From NCBI GenBank assembly GCA_025765615.1, contig JAIVFJ010000106.1, positions 157,841 through 221,840 of the forward strand: a DNA stretch of 64,000 bases, given 5' to 3'. The DNA is from Zopfochytrium polystomum. Lineage: Eukaryota > Chytridiomycota > Chytridiomycetes > Chytridiales > Chytridiaceae. Within the stretch, counting starts at the first letter, position 1. Each line of letters opens with the position of its first letter. Positions 1 to 12,400 of the stretch are shown here, in pieces. The notes under the pieces are model-generated. The model was not told the DNA's origin. It saw nothing but the letters and a program-made list of their open reading frames with translations, and did not search any database. The translations under genes and the position numbers were made by a program.

Positions 1-1082
1 CGGTTAATAGCGATGGGACGGACAGGGCACGACCTAGCGCCCCTCGTCGCAGACAGTGCTGCAGGAGCCCTCGTCGTCGCCAGAGACAGGGGGGGAGAGA
101 GGAGGGAGTCGACTATGTAGGGGTCAGAAGGTCGCCAGCAGGGAACTCGCAGGCGGAAACACCTGCAATCGTACACGCACCCTGCTGGGCTGCGTCGGCA
201 CGATCACTCGACCAACGGGCTTTATCGCATCGCACTCATACTCACACATCTCACCCTCACAGCAATAGGACTGAGGCAGGCGCTTGTAGATCGAGCTCTC
301 AGGTGTCGGGGGCTGCACCAGGTGCAGCCACCAACACCCTCGCAGGGACAGGAAGGTTGGGGACGACGACGCTGTCGTCGTCGCCACCACCACCACAGTC
401 GTCGCAGCAGGCAAGCGCCAGGGATCCTCACTCCAACACAGAGCCGGCAATATCACACAGTCGCTGGTGGGGCCAGCTGCATTCCCCACCCACGGCCCCT
501 TAAGAGGAGCCCCACGAAGGGACCATGTACACACCCAGGTGTGTACCATCTCTCACTACCCTCACCTTGCGAGCCAGATGGATTTGAAGGGACTCTGTAT
601 TGGTGCCAATGGGCAGAAATCAGATTGCAGAAAAAAAGGAAAAAGAGAAATGGCCCAAAAACAGAGAGAGAGAAAATTGACAAGTCAACCCCCCTGACTT
701 GGAGCATCCACCACAAATGCTCTAAGTCCCCCCAACCCTATGCGTATATGTACAAGTGCCGAAAATAAATAATAAATTAGGCGGGCTTGGGGTACGGCCT
801 GTCAGGCACCCCATCCCCAGTCAGGCAGTCTCCGTTAGTCACTGAAAAATAAAATATGTTGAGAAAACCCTGGCGCAACGGAAACTGTTAAGACAAAAGT
901 AGTAAAAGCAGGCCCAATAATAAAGACAGGTTAGCCGCAAATACACTTTGATAACGCCTTGGAAACTAAAGAACCAGGAGCAATAATAGGGGTCCTGATC
1001 CTTGCGGTTTTATGACAGGTACGCTTGGTTTTGCGAATAAAATCCCTAGACTTTATCACTGAGACCTCGGTGTAGTCTCACA
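1..1082. other. no recognisable gene
   Basis: I could not assign a gene here. Short overlapping open frames occur on both strands, but none shows a domain I recognise, and the first 500 bases are a low-complexity CAN/GAC-rich stretch. The sequence lies outside the inverted retroelement block, left of a fragment of a family F LTR, so it may be degraded repeat DNA. Confidence 0.4.
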
Positions 1083-1242
1083 GTATTACTAATTGCTCTT
1101 TCTGGAACTTTCTTTGAGTCTTGACAAGGAAGACTCTCAAAAGGTATAAAAGGGGGATGGGGGACCTGTCCCATCCCTCAAGTGAATTATTGTTTCCAAC
1201 ACAATCATCACTCCTCTCAGTTCCTTGTCTGCCTAGCTTGGT
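1083..1242 (+). mobile_element. partial LTR, family F
   Basis: About 155 bases match, in inverted orientation and with very few differences, the promoter half of the solo LTR at 41,730-42,082. The shared part includes a TATAAAAG box at 1,145-1,152 followed by a G-rich run. The match stops at about 1,236, a few bases before the breakpoint of the larger inversion (GTCACC at 1,243-1,248), so the rest of this LTR is missing here. Confidence 0.75.
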
Positions 1243-1387
1243 GTCACCTGGTCTTTGTCACAATTTTGTATAAAGCCAAACAGCATACATTGTACAACAG
1301 TCTCCCATCTCAGCTTCACCATCACAAGAGAGTAGTCCACCAGAGTAGTTCACCACCATCCACAAACAGCAGCAGTCATTTCTTTCA
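1243..1387 (+). mobile_element. 3' part of the 5' LTR of copia element A1
   Basis: These 145 bases match the end of the intact 3' LTR at 13,442-13,687 and finish with TTTCA. The missing first part of this LTR lies inverted at 24,183-24,289; both pieces share GTCACC, and 107+145-6 equals 246, exactly the length of the 3' LTR. It contains GTATAAAG (a likely TATA box) and GTCACAATTTTGTA (1,257-1,270), whose reverse complement follows the LTR. Confidence 0.85.
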
Positions 1388-1401
1388 TACAAAATTGTGA
1401 C
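1388..1401 (+). promoter_or_regulatory. primer-binding-site position of A1, self-complementary to its LTR
   Basis: The 14 bases TACAAAATTGTGAC begin directly after the LTR end, where copia elements carry the primer-binding site. They are the exact reverse complement of 1,257-1,270 inside the LTR. I recognise no tRNA complement. The related elements A2 and A3 have TACAAAACTGTTAC here and the matching GTAACAGTTTTGTA in their LTRs. Confidence 0.7.
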
Positions 1402-2339
1402 CCATCCCAATCATCTGGAGTATAAACAACAAGCAGAATCGAGGAAGAACATGAAGAACGCAGCAAACACTTGAAAAGCGCACAGAGGCGACAGCGTCCC
1501 TTGCCACCACCACTTCCACACTACCAACTCTCTCAGTTTTCGTCCCCCCACCATTCCACCACCATCTACAGCAGTTTTAACAGTGGGGAAGACGTTTTGA
1601 CGGTCGTTTATCGCTGCAGCAGCGTTGTAGAGCGTGTAGCAGCACTCACTCACAGCATCAGCACCTAAGGACGTTGAATTTCGAGAATTTCGTTTACCAA
1701 CTTCTCTCAATTGCTTTGGAAATCGCTAAACGCAGCAAGAAAGCGGCGATCCCGCTCTATCTACCCACCAAATATTGTGATCCTCGACTGGTTCCTTGCA
1801 GAATAACAGCTGTCCGCGTTTTTACTGTTCAATTAGCACTCAACTGGTCGAAATTGCTGTATTGGAGCTTCCCAAAAACACAACTCAGCCAAAACCGGAT
1901 CAAATTGCCTCAATCCAATTTTCCTGCATTGCTCAGCGCCCAATCTTCGTGATTCCACTCAGTGATCAATCAGATACATCTACTTTCATTGCAGAATATT
2001 GAATTACGACAAGCTGCAACCATATTTTGCGGTATCCAGTTGTGCCACTACTCATTTTTCGCTTCAGACCCCGTGACAAGTCTGTTTTTCTTTTCCCCAA
2101 CTCGCTACACACGCGTTTTTTCTTGTCCTCAAGTCACTACACACGTGTGCAAACTTGGCTACACACCTATCCACCTATCCACACCCATACCTTGACCATC
2201 AAGTGTCGTGTCACGCTTGTTGAGTGCCGACTTAAAGACTGCTACTATTCCCTACGAAGGGTTACCACTAAATCAGGGAAATCACTGCCTTTCAAATTTC
2301 TATTCTCCTGCAAAGCTCTCACACATTTTCCTCCCAAGC
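1402..2339 (+). other. 5' leader of element A1
   Basis: A long untranslated leader of about 0.9 kb between the primer-binding position and the first gag-like ATG at 2,340. A2 has a shorter leader of about 0.6 kb. I see no open frame of retroviral type in it. Confidence 0.55.
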
Positions 2340-3707
2340 ATGAGCGAGCGTGATCAAATCAATTATCCTTCCCGTGCATTCCCCATCCTCAAAGGCGCAG
2401 CAAATTTTGGAGATTGGTTGGATGACCTAATTTCAGAACTATCCAACAAAAGCAATGGTCTCCGCCACTGCGTCGACCCAGACCGAATTAACGTATTTCG
2501 CAATGATCAAGTGGACCCCAATGATCCTAATGTCGGCCCAACATGCAGAGTACGCAGGGGGCCCAACCACGGCGAGCATTATGCATTTGCACGAGACAGG
2601 CGTGACGACATGTTGAACCAGAGCTTCTACCACAGTCCCCCGACGAGGGCAGATTTTAGCCTACACACTGCTTGGAGAAATTGCAATTGCATGTCGAACA
2701 ACAGATCAAGGATTAGCAAAGGAAATTATTGATGATTTCGAACGTATAAAAATGGAACCGGCAGAATCATCCGAGTCATTTGCAATGCGCTTCATTACAG
2801 CTTACCACAAAGTAGAAAGCTTTGCAGAAAGTTCATCAGTGGAATCTGCAGTCGCATCACACCATTTTCCAAAGTTGTGCAAGTCTTCCTATCTGCCCTG
2901 AACAACACGCTAATCGATATGGGTGTTGCCAATACGTTCATGTTTGCAGGGAATCCTATTACTTCTGTTTCATCATTGACTAAACTAATCACCTTATTTA
3001 AATCTACTGCCCACCAAAATACATATGATGAGCGGCGGGATCGACTTGCAGCACAACAGGAGCAGGACCTGACAACAGCCATTCCAGAAGTCACTACACC
3101 AACAGCAAATGTAATTATTCGGCCAAAAGTACACTATAGTCAACTCCGCAGTCGTGGCAGTTATCATAAACCTCAGCAGTACCAGCTGTATCCTAATATC
3201 CGCCCAACAACCTTGCAGTACCAAAACCCTCAGTCCCAACAGTACACATCGCGCCCATATGGTGGTTTTGGCCGAGGCTGAGGAACATGGCGAGGACTAA
3301 GTTCACGTGGAACAGCAACAGGTGGTACTGCAATGGGACCCGGCTCTGGGGGGGGTTGGTACCCTGCACAGCAACAGTCTTTTGGAGTCCAATGTCATGC
3401 ATGTGGAGGCTATGGTCATGTTGCTCGACAGTGTGCCAACACATTTCTTCAGCAACTGCAGCAACAGCAACAGCATCGACCACCAGCAAATCCAAATGCG
3501 CTCTTACTCCAGCAACCAAACCCTCCACAACATCAGATACCTGAAAACCAAGCACTTCTGCTACAGAATGGTGATTGGGATGACCAGCAAAGTGAGCAGT
3601 ATGACAGCAATTGTGGATGGAAACGCAACTCCAATCAGAGACCGTACAAGATGAAAGTCAACAGGATTTTTGGATGGCCCGGGAGTAATCCGGGCATTTG
3701 CAGTTAA
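2340..3707 (+). pseudogene. copia gag of A1 (frameshifted)
   Basis: This is the capsid/nucleocapsid gene of family A, the structural protein that packages element RNA. The start ATG at 2,340 opens a frame with NFGDWLDDLISELSNK, matching NFGDWLEDLTAELSNK near the start of the intact gag of A2. Homology then moves between three frames (2,340-2,730; 2,877-3,281; 3,333-3,707), so at least two frameshifts have occurred. The last piece contains a CCHC zinc knuckle, CHACGGYGHVARQC. The 3' end keeps the T5 run (3,667-3,671) and GC stem (3,677-3,682 with 3,690-3,695) discussed as a frameshift signal. It cannot encode a full gag as read. Confidence 0.8.
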
Positions 3708-4729
3708 CGTCCCTTCCCTTCCTATTTTTTTTCCTGTACTCATCGACAACGGTTGCAATGTCACAACGCTTCGAGTTTCTCTTTCTTCATTCCCTATAGT
3801 TATACTCAGCAGAAATCTAGCATGCGTATCGCCAAAGAAGGACCTATTCTTACTTGTGAAGGATTCGGCACAGCCCTCATACCACTCGCCAACAGTATCA
3901 CACTTATAATTGAAGGTGCCCAATATGCTCCAGAATGTCCTGTCAACTTGGTCGCTGATCGGGACCTACAACTATGTGGCTTCTTCCATCTTGCACGAGA
4001 CCTTCTTCCTCAGGACTGCTCTTAAATAGTACCAGGTTGGAGATCCAGCCGTTCTTCAAATGATTCTTAGACATGGTCTCCAATGGTTCCCAACAGCAGC
4101 AAACCCCAACTTCAACTACAGCAAACATTTTATTGCACATTGCGCCAGTAAATTTTACAACCTCTTCAGCTCTGCAGAACCAGTTGATATACTCAGTATA
4201 CGCACAGCCTTTCTCAACAGCAAAGCTCCAAACGCTCAGCGCATGCATGAACGCCTCGGCCATATCCCTTATGCAAGAGAACCGTGTAAGGCCTGCATTA
4301 TTGCCAAACAGATTCGTGCTGCTATTCCACATACAGATCCTCCAGATAAACTACCAGGAGAACAGTTGGCCTTTGATCTAGTGGAAGTCAAACCAAAGTT
4401 TGGAGGACAATATGGCTTTGCTCTCATTGCTATTGACTATGCAAGTAATTATCTCTGGTCGACAAACCTTTGGAGAAAGTCAGAAGCACTACCAGAGGCC
4501 ATTAAGATCATCCAACAATTGGAGACAGTTAGGGATGTTCGTGTAAAGGGCGTCCGCTTTGATGGTGGGGAACTGAATTCACTCGCTTTTAACCGTTTCT
4601 GTGCATCACGTGGCATCCGCGTTGAAGTCAGTCCACCTCATACACCTGAGCTGAATGGGAAAGCAGAGCGAGCAGTTCGAACAGTCATGGATGTCACACG
4701 ATCTCTTCTAAGACATGCTGGTTCTGTTG
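3670..4729 (+). pseudogene. copia pol of A1: protease and first part of integrase
   Basis: The protease region shows VLIDNGCNVTTL, corresponding to LLIDNGCNVTTL in A2; the aspartate sits in a DNG rather than the usual DSG context. Integrase follows: a GAG-pre/zinc part (HERLGHIPYA, CKACIIAKQ), then catalytic Asp in AFDLVEV, Asp in FDGGEL and Glu in NGKAERA. The frame is broken near 3,780 and 4,025. The gene stops at 4,730-4,734 (GGTTC), where element C1 is inserted, and resumes at 10,657 with the second copy of GGTTC. Confidence 0.85.
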
Positions 4730-4734
4730 AGATT

Positions 4735-5851
4735 CGACCCACGGGGTACACTACGCCCGTTACTGATGATCCCTTTGAGAACTCCATCCAATCACATTGG
4801 ATGGGGTGTTTGAAGGGCTCAGTAGATTCAATACTTGAATGGGGCGCTCGGAAGGGCTAATCTGTTCTCAATAAAAAGAGATAGGCAAAGGCGGCTGTTG
4901 TTCTAGCTTTGTTCATCCTACCGGTAGGAACAATGCAATTAGAACATGCACAAAAACGCTCAAACTACGCACTCTGCACATGTAACACAGCACAGCAAGC
5001 ATGCAGAAGCAGTGTACCACTTCCCCATGCTCCGGAATTCCGCTCTCTGCACCGGAATTCCGCACTCTGCATCGGAATTCCGCTCCCTGATCTGGAATTC
5101 CAGCTTCCCTGCTGTGCTGTGCAATCTGAGCAATGCAACAGGCATTTAGGAATCAGGGATTGCACCAATCACTGCATTTCTAAAAATGAGATAAAAACTG
5201 AGCTCACCAGAGATTGCTCCAATCATTGGATTTCTAAAAACAAGGAAAAAAGCGGCTTGTTTCCCAAACAAGCTTCCTGATTTGGAAACATCCAAACCAA
5301 TTTACAAGCAACTGTTTCTCAAACAAGCTGTGAATTGGTTCCTGGTGGTACTCAGCCGAGACAAAGTACTCAGCCCAAGGTGGTACTCAGCCCTGGGTGG
5401 TGCACAGCCCAGGCTGGTACTTAGATCTGGTTGGTACTCAGCCCTGAGTGATGCCCAGCCCTGGGTGGTACTCAGCCCTGAATGGGTACTTAGCCCAGGC
5501 TGGGGGTTGGTGCTCAGCCTGTTTTATCTCATTTCTGTGGCCTGCCCTGTGCAGCCCACTGCTCCCTCTGTTTTCTGATGGCTTCAACCTGCAGGAGTAT
5601 AAAAGCAGCAACCTCTCACAGAGATCAAACAAGGAATCCAACCCCCTCCTTGCTGCTTTGACAGAATCCAGTGCAAAACAAGCCAATCTCTCTTCCTCCA
5701 TTTGCTCTCTCTTCCATCTCTGCCCACTCACTCCTCTCTCTCTCCATCCTCTCACTCCTCTCCCTTTTCCATCATCACTGCTCTCTCTCACTCTCTCTCT
5801 CTTCATCCCCACACACACCAAGTCCCTCCAGTCCTGGGTGGGATTTCATCA
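4735..5851 (+). mobile_element. 5' LTR of copia element C1
   Basis: An LTR of 1,117 bases, TGTTGAG..TTCATCA, preceded by target duplication GGTTC (4,730-4,734). It carries two minisatellites: a 20-bp unit around the EcoRI-like palindrome CGGAATTCCG (about 5,034-5,106) and a GGTACTCAGCCCTGG unit (about 5,340-5,525). A 12-bp palindrome CCTACCGGTAGG (from 4,918) and a TATAAAAG box (5,598) are also present. It is shorter than the LTRs of C2, mainly through fewer minisatellite units. Confidence 0.9.
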
Positions 5852-5954
5852 CTCAGAATGCTTGCAGCTTTCGAAGTCATTGATCGACCCAAGAATGTCA
5901 ATGTCGTGCAGAACAAATGTGTTTACAAGGTCAAGCTTCGACCAGACGGCAGCA
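5852..5954 (+). mobile_element. piece of family A reverse transcriptase replacing the C1 leader
   Basis: Directly after the LTR, where C2 has its own leader of about 0.2 kb, C1 carries about 100 bases nearly identical to 12,022-12,122, the start of the RT domain of A1 (CTCAGAATGCTTGCAGC onward). It then joins the family C gag sequence just before the gag ATG, at a shared AGC. Confidence 0.85.
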
Positions 5955-5967
5955 AGCCGCTACCTGC

Positions 5968-8900
5968 ATGTCTTCTTCGACCCCCAAGGCTGTCTGCTTC
6001 TCTTCTTACGGCTACCAGGCTTGGGAACTGCATGTGGAAGAAGTCATCAAGCCAGTCATGGCATACAATCTTGTTGCCAGCTTCCTCAAGCCTGATTACT
6101 TCGGTACGTTCAACGAGCACTGCACCAAGGTCGGCATCAGCGCTGCTCCACCCAGTATTGGTTCTCCCCCTGAATCCTCTGCAACGGCGGAGGCCAAGGC
6201 TGCGTACAGTGAGATGTACCGTCTGCACCACGCTGCCCTTGACAAGTACCACACTGGTATACGCCAAGAACACAAGACCTACAGGGAGCTTGAGGCCCAA
6301 CACGACAAGGCGGTTGCTACCCTCGACTCCTGCTCGCGCATTGAGGATGTGCGCTCCATGAATGCGGCAAACATCACCAACTGCGCTGACCGGTACAAGT
6401 GGCTCAATGACAAGTACGCCCTGCAGGACCACACTGGTTCACAGCAGGACAAGTGGCTTGCGACTTACAGTCGTTTGGCAAAACCCAGAGACTCTGGTCC
6501 GGCAGTCCAGGAGTGGTACACCACTCTGACCACACTGGTCACGGATTGGCCAAAGCATTTCAAATGTACTGCCACCACTTGCAGGGGTGTGACAAACATC
6601 CTGCGTTCTGCCATCATCCACAAAGCGAGGGAAACGCTGCCTGGACATGAAATCTTCTCTGGCGTTCGTCAAAATCTTCTCAAGGGGCTGTCAGGCTATG
6701 CCAACACCAGCGATCTCGTCAAGGAGTTGACAAACTGCCACACGCTGTACCAGCAAAGCAAAGAGAAGAACTTCAGACACTCTGCTCACCATGGCACTTC
6801 TGAGATGGAAACAGCTGCTTCAGCAAAGACCTCAGTGGCAACCAAGAAGCGCAAGATCGGTGAGGCACTCAACGGCAAGCCTACTTGTGACCTTCATGGA
6901 ATCTGGGTCTCGCACTCTCGCGAGGAATGCCTCAAGTTCCCTCACAGGAAGTCAGAGCCTGCTCGCCCTGCAAAGAAGGCCAAGGGCAAGCAGCCTGCAC
7001 ACGCCAAAGAAGCCAAGGCCACGCCAGCTGATTCCAAGAAAGCTACTGAGACTGCCAAGATTGCACGTGAGGTGGCCGCTAAAGAACACCACCAAGCCTC
7101 TTGCGCAGCCTCTGAGGATTCTCCTCCCCACAAATGCTACAGGATGGATACTCCACCACCGCCTCCTGAAGCAGAAGACGTCGAAATGTTGGAGTTCAGT
7201 ACTGAGGGTGCTGCGCGCCTTGCAGACACATCAGCTCTAGACGACTTCCTTTCAGTAGAAAGGGCACTTGCGGCACGGGAGTTTGAAATTGGAACATGCC
7301 AGGCCGTTGAGGTGGAGGAGGAATTTGAAGTGGAACTCACAGTTACACTTCTTGACGGCAGAATGGATCCAGACTGGATCACTGACAACATTGTCTCAAA
7401 CGTCGGCTACAAAGTGATGTACGAATCTGGGCGTTTCCTCTACCACAACGTCACCTACCGCCGCATCTACGAGACTGCGCTGATGGCAAGACTTGCTGGC
7501 AACAACCCACACCAGGTCATCCTTGACTCTGGGGCTTCCAGGACAATGTCACCTTGTGAAGAGCACTTCACAAACTTGCAGCCCACCTCCCAGCAGATCA
7601 AAGCAGCTGACGGCTTTGCAACTGCCACTGGAGTGGGCGACTTTACCCTGTTCGTTAACAGAAGAGCTCTCATCATGAGGAACTCGCTCTATGTGCCAGA
7701 GTTCTCAGACACTCTACACTCGGTTCAGCAAATCGTGCGGCAGACAGGTCACAACGTGACTTTCACAGCAGATACAGCCCTATTGCATCCTCGGGTACAT
7801 GGTTCAGACTTTACCATTGCTCACAGGGACACAGGGAATGTTTATGTTGTGGACCCTTCTCTTCTGACGGGACATACTGGTCTCGACAGGGCAGAACTTG
7901 GAAGGGACGCGCCGACTCCTTCGGGGGACGCCCCAGGTGAGTCGCAACAGCAAACTGCTCCTTTGCAAACTGCAACCCCAACTTTAAGTCAAACTGACCC
8001 AGACCCTTTACCAAACCCTCAGAACATTGAAGCAGCCCGAGCTCTTCACAAGAAATTTGGTCACCTGTCTTTATCTTCTTTGAAGCGTACTTGGTCAAAT
8101 CTGAATAAAGTTGGTCATTCATTTTTCCTCGTTCATGACATTCCCTGCATGACATGTGATGTTGGGAAATTGAAAGCTTCGCCTACCCACCCCACTTCCA
8201 GACCAAACACCACACTGCTTGGTCGTTTACACACTGATGCTGTCCCACTGCCCGCACGTGGACACCATGGTGAAAAACATTGGCAACTGGTTGTGGAAGA
8301 GTCACCCCGTTGGCTTGACATTGGGTTCCTCAACTCTTTGTCCGACGCGCCCACAAGATTCCGGTCTACGATCGAAAGGTTTGAACAACAACATGGCAAA
8401 CATATCACATCTGTGCGCTGTGACAGAGGGGAAATCTTCAAAGATGGAGAATTCAAAACTTGGACCAATACTCAGCATCCTCCTATTGTTTTAGAACCTA
8501 GTCCTGCATTCACCAAGGAATTCAATGGGCTGGTGCTCTTAGAGTCACAATTGCCCCACTCTTTCTTTGTGTATGCAGTCCGCTACGCAGCATACATCAA
8601 GAACAGGGTTTACCACTCTTACACTAAGAAAACACCTTACGAAGCTTGGTACGGTGAAAAGCCAAATGTTGATCACATCCGCACCTTTGGATGTTTGGTT
8701 ATCCACTGTATCCCAAAGGAAAAGCGAACGCTCAAACATCCTGACAAAGGGGCGCCAGGCATATTCTTAGGGTATAAAGGAAACACTCTTCCAGTAGTCT
8801 AAGACTTGAAAACCCAGAGAATATCGGAACACTTCCATGTCTCCTTTCACGAAAATGTTTTTCCTGGCATTGTGCGAAACTGGAGACAGTTACTTCATGA

Positions 8901-9908
8901 CTCCCGCTTGAAGGAATGGGGACCAGTCCAACCCACAGCTCAGGATTTCCAATATCTTTCCTCCTCATTGCATACCCCTGCTATGTCCACTGATCCAGAT
9001 GTGGCACATCCTGATGCTCTGTTTGACTCACAAGAAGACGATGTACCACCTGCAGAATCACAGGGGGGAGATCTACAGCCGGGTATGCTATACGACGCTT
9101 CTGATTCTGAACCAGAGTCAATACCTGATGAACAGGAAATCCCTCCAAGGGAGCGCTCAACTTCCCCTGACATTCTAGCTTTGCCAGAGTCAACAGGGGA
9201 GGCAACAAATCCCCAAATCATACCACAAGAGCCATCAGGTTTACATGACTACCTGGCATTGGAGGCAAACCTTTGTAAACTACAAACAAAACCATCAATT
9301 GCCACAAGTCCTTCCACTTACAGTCGGAAAACACTCCGCGCTTTAACTGCAAGAATTCGTAAACTACGAACAGCACGGGGACAATTTCGTGAACTCTACC
9401 AAACACTCAAAGCGTACACTGTGCTTGAGCCGGAGGAAGTCACAGCATATCCAACAGAAAGGATCCAACAGCGGGACTTACCGCCACTCCCTGCTTCGCA
9501 TAAAGAGGCCATGCGTTCTCCTTTTGCAAAGTATTGGAAGGCAGCTCAACTCTCAGAGATCAATTCGATCACGTCAAAGCATGTCTGGGACTTAGTGGCT
9601 CGACCTAAAGGGCGTAAGATACTCAAGCCCAAATGGGTTTTTGCCTACAAGTTTGACAGTGAAGGGTACCTTGAACGCTTCAACGCCCGCCTTGTTGGTC
9701 AGGGTTACACTCAGATCTTTAGTCAGGACTACAATGAGACCTTCTCCCCTGTCGTCCGCAGCTTCTCCATAAGGGCAATCCTTGCTATCTCGTTGCTGTT
9801 TGACCTCATACTTGCAGGCCTTGATGTCGAAACTGCATACTTGAACGCCAAACTGGACATTGAAAACTTCATGGAACAACCAGAAGGCTTTGAGATACGT
9901 GGTGCAGA
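5968..9908 (+). pseudogene. copia gag-pol of C1 (broken)
   Basis: A single gag-PR-INT-RT frame, close in sequence to the polyprotein of C2. From ATG 5,968 it reads through gag, protease (VILDSGASRTMS), the GAG-pre region and most of integrase. Three defects are visible. A 48-base in-frame deletion after ATGGGCTGGT (about 8,532) removes 16 residues including the third catalytic acid of integrase (Glu857 in C2). A TAC-to-TAA change at 8,800-8,802 ends the frame, which otherwise continues from 8,806. The RT domain stops at about 9,908, where it joins the inside of a family C LTR. YVDD and RNase H are absent, so this copy can at best act as a template. Confidence 0.9.
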
Positions 9909-10656
9909 CCAGCTTTCCTGCTGTGCTGTGCAATTTGAGCAATGCAACAGGCATTTAGGAATCAGGGATTGCACCAATCACTGCATTTCTAAAAGTGAGA
10001 TAAAAACTGAGCTCACCAGAGATTGCACCAATCATTGGATTTCTAAAAACAAGGAAAAAAGCGGCTTGTTTCCCAAACAAGCTTCCTGATTTGGAAACAT
10101 CCAAACCAATTTACAAGCAACTGTTTCTCAAACAAGCTGTGAATTGGTTCCTGGTGGTACTCAGCCGAGACAAAGTACTCAGCCCAAGGTGGTACTCAGC
10201 CCTGGGTGGTGCACAGCCCAGGCTGGTACTTAGATCTGGTTGGTACTCAGCCCTGAGTGATGCCCAGCCCTGGGTGGTACTCAGCCCTGAATGGGTACTT
10301 AGCCCAGGCTGGGGGTTGGTGCTCAGCCTGTTTTATCTCATTTCTGTGGCCTGCCCTGTGCAGCCCACTGCTCCCTCTGTTTTCTGATGGCTTCAACCTG
10401 CAGGAGTATAAAAGCAGCAACCTCTCACAGAGATCAAACAAGGAATCCAACCCCCTCCTTGCTGCTTTGACAGAATCCAGTGCAAAACAAGCCAATCTCT
10501 CTTCCTCCATTTGCTCTCTCTTCCATCTCTGCCCACTCACTCCTCTCTCTCTCCATCCTCTCACTCCTCTCCCTTTTCCATCATCACTGCTCTCTCTCTC
10601 TCTCTCTTCATCCCCACACACACCAAGTCCCTCCAGTCCTGGGTGGGATTTCATCA
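9909..10656 (+). mobile_element. truncated 3' LTR of C1
   Basis: The last 748 bases of a family C LTR, starting within the LTR (CAGCTTTCCTGCTG, as at 25,556) and ending TTCATCA. The following GGTTC (10,657-10,661) matches the base quintet before the 5' LTR, confirming that 4,735-10,656 is one insertion. The junction with RT shows that the 3' half of pol and the start of this LTR were lost together. Confidence 0.9.
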
Positions 10657-11220
10657 GGTTCACCATGGTCATGGTGGGGATACGCGATTCGACATGCAGT
10701 AGACATCATCAATACACTTCCTGTCCTCAGCCGTGGATTACTATCTCCAGTTGAAACGCTTCTTGGATTCCCTCCATGCATCAGTCAATTCAGAGTTTTT
10801 GGCTCAGGATGTTTGTATCACATCACATCAAAGGAACGTGGACAAACACATCAGTTTAAAAAGCTTGCAGAACGCGCCCGACCAGCAATTTACATTGGAA
10901 ACATTGATCGTTCCATTGCTCGTTTGATTGACATCAGCACGGGTAGAGTAATCACTCATCGATTGGATGACCTTGTGGTTGCAGAAGACAGTTTCCCTCG
11001 CCTCAGCACCTCAGCATCAGAGGATATTGCTCAGGACCTCGTTCATCAGCTAACACCACTCCTCAGCAAAGATGAACTTACATCAACTGGACAAAACATC
11101 ACCAACCTCCTTCGTGAAGCCAATGTTTGCGTGGATCAATTCCCAGAACCAGGACCAGCAGTGGTAGCTGAACGACAACCTTCCACAGAACTAGCACCAA
11201 TTGAACATGTAGTGATCCAG
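10657..11220 (+). pseudogene. copia pol of A1: end of integrase (exon before the intron)
   Basis: The frame continues the integrase interrupted at 4,729: GSPWSWWGYAIRHAVDIINT, then the C-terminal part with IYIGNIDRSIARLIDI. It ends with CAG at 11,218-11,220, directly before GTACGG. Read without splicing it stops at 11,238. The homologous part of A2 ends in the same way at CAG/GTAAGC. The exon itself is open from 10,657. Confidence 0.8.
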
Positions 11221-11745
11221 GTACGGCAGCGAAAGTGAATCGGATAACGATGTACAGCACGAAGTGTTGGAGGTGGCGGCACGACAGGTTGGACTCCGTG
11301 TTACTGCAATTAACGTCATCTCCAGTGGGCCTTACCTATGAGCACTAAAGCCGGGGGACCAATCGGATGAGTGAGGGCGGCGACTGGCTCTTTGACTGCA
11401 GGAGCACTCTTGGCTGGGAGTGATGTGGGTGGCGCAACCGAAGGCCCTGGGCCATACCGACCCTGCTAGTGTGGCGTGGACCCAAGTCAGAAGGGATGGA
11501 TGCCTGTTTGGGGAGCCCATTCCGTAAGGAACACCACCAGGGGAGATAGGTCTCTTGGCGCCTGACGTTACGCATGGGGGAAAGTGCGGAAGGCAGGCTG
11601 TGGAGAGAGGAAGAGAAGGCTCTCTGGCACGGGGTGTCCCAAGCTGCATCGTGCAGAAGGCTCACCTGCCAATGATATTTCTATTTCCTTTTTCTGCATC
11701 CTAATACTCACAAACACCTCTGTCATTTTACTAACACCACCAAAG
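11221..11745 (+). other. candidate spliceosomal intron in pol of A1
   Basis: Between the end of integrase and the Pro-rich start of the RT part lie 525 bases full of stops. They begin CAG/GTACGG and end ACCACCAAAG/CAT. A perfect TACTAAC branch site is at 11,729-11,735, eleven bases before the AG. Joining 11,220 to 11,746 keeps phase 0 and connects the INT frame with the RT frame. The equivalent 499-base segment of A2 (34,195-34,693) has the same layout. Confidence 0.75.
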
Positions 11746-12400
11746 CATACCCCTGATGACAAAGCAATTGCTGAAACACCAACTAGAGACCTACCACCTC
11801 AAGCGCCACCACCAGAACCACCACCACCAGAGCCTCCACCTACACATGTGCGCAAATCACCATGCAGCCCTACGCGCAGCCCATCTCCAAAACATACTCG
11901 ATCTGGACATCTATATTTAACCAGTGTCAAATGTCCAGACCCGGTAACACGCACTGAGGCCATGAGTGGAAAGTGGTCCAAAGAGTGGATAGCAGCAGAG
12001 CAAACAGAGGATTGACGCTCTCAGAATGCTTGCAGCTTTCGAAGTTGTTGATCGACCCAAGAATGTCAATGTCGTGCAGAACAAATGGGTGTACAAGGTC
12101 AAGCTTCGACCAGACGGCAGCATTGAGCGCTTTCGCGCACGACTAGTGGCTAAGGGCTTTACACAGCGTCGTGGCGTTGATTTCTGGAATACTCACTCTG
12201 CTGTTGTTCGCATCAATAGTCTACGATGGCTCCTTGCTATGACAGCCTCAAACGGTTGGGACACAGCCATGGTCGATATTAGCAATGCCTACCTCAACAG
12301 CAAACTTGATGTCCCCATCTACATGGAGCAACCAGATGGCTACTGTTTGGATGGCAAGGTCTGGCTTTTGCACAAAGCTGTCAACGGTATCAAGCAAGCA
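11746..12400 (+). pseudogene. copia pol of A1: start of reverse transcriptase
   Basis: A Pro-rich linker (PPPEPPPPEPPP) leads into RSGHLYLTSVK and then the RT domain: VVQNKWVYKVKLRPDGS, RFRARLVAKGFTQ, AMVDISNAYLNS, IYMEQPDGY, VNGIKQA. One frameshift lies near 12,010, and the domain stops after GIKQA at about 12,398. The part that should hold YVDD is missing; RNase H sequence follows directly. This copy therefore cannot make an active RT. Confidence 0.85.

Noticed and set aside
5034..5106. CRISPR array suggested by regular repeats
   Set aside because: The repeats are contiguous 20-bp minisatellite units inside an LTR, without unique spacers, in a eukaryotic sequence.
11332..11665. Antisense frames inside the A1 intron
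   Set aside because: They are not conserved in A2 and have no domain.
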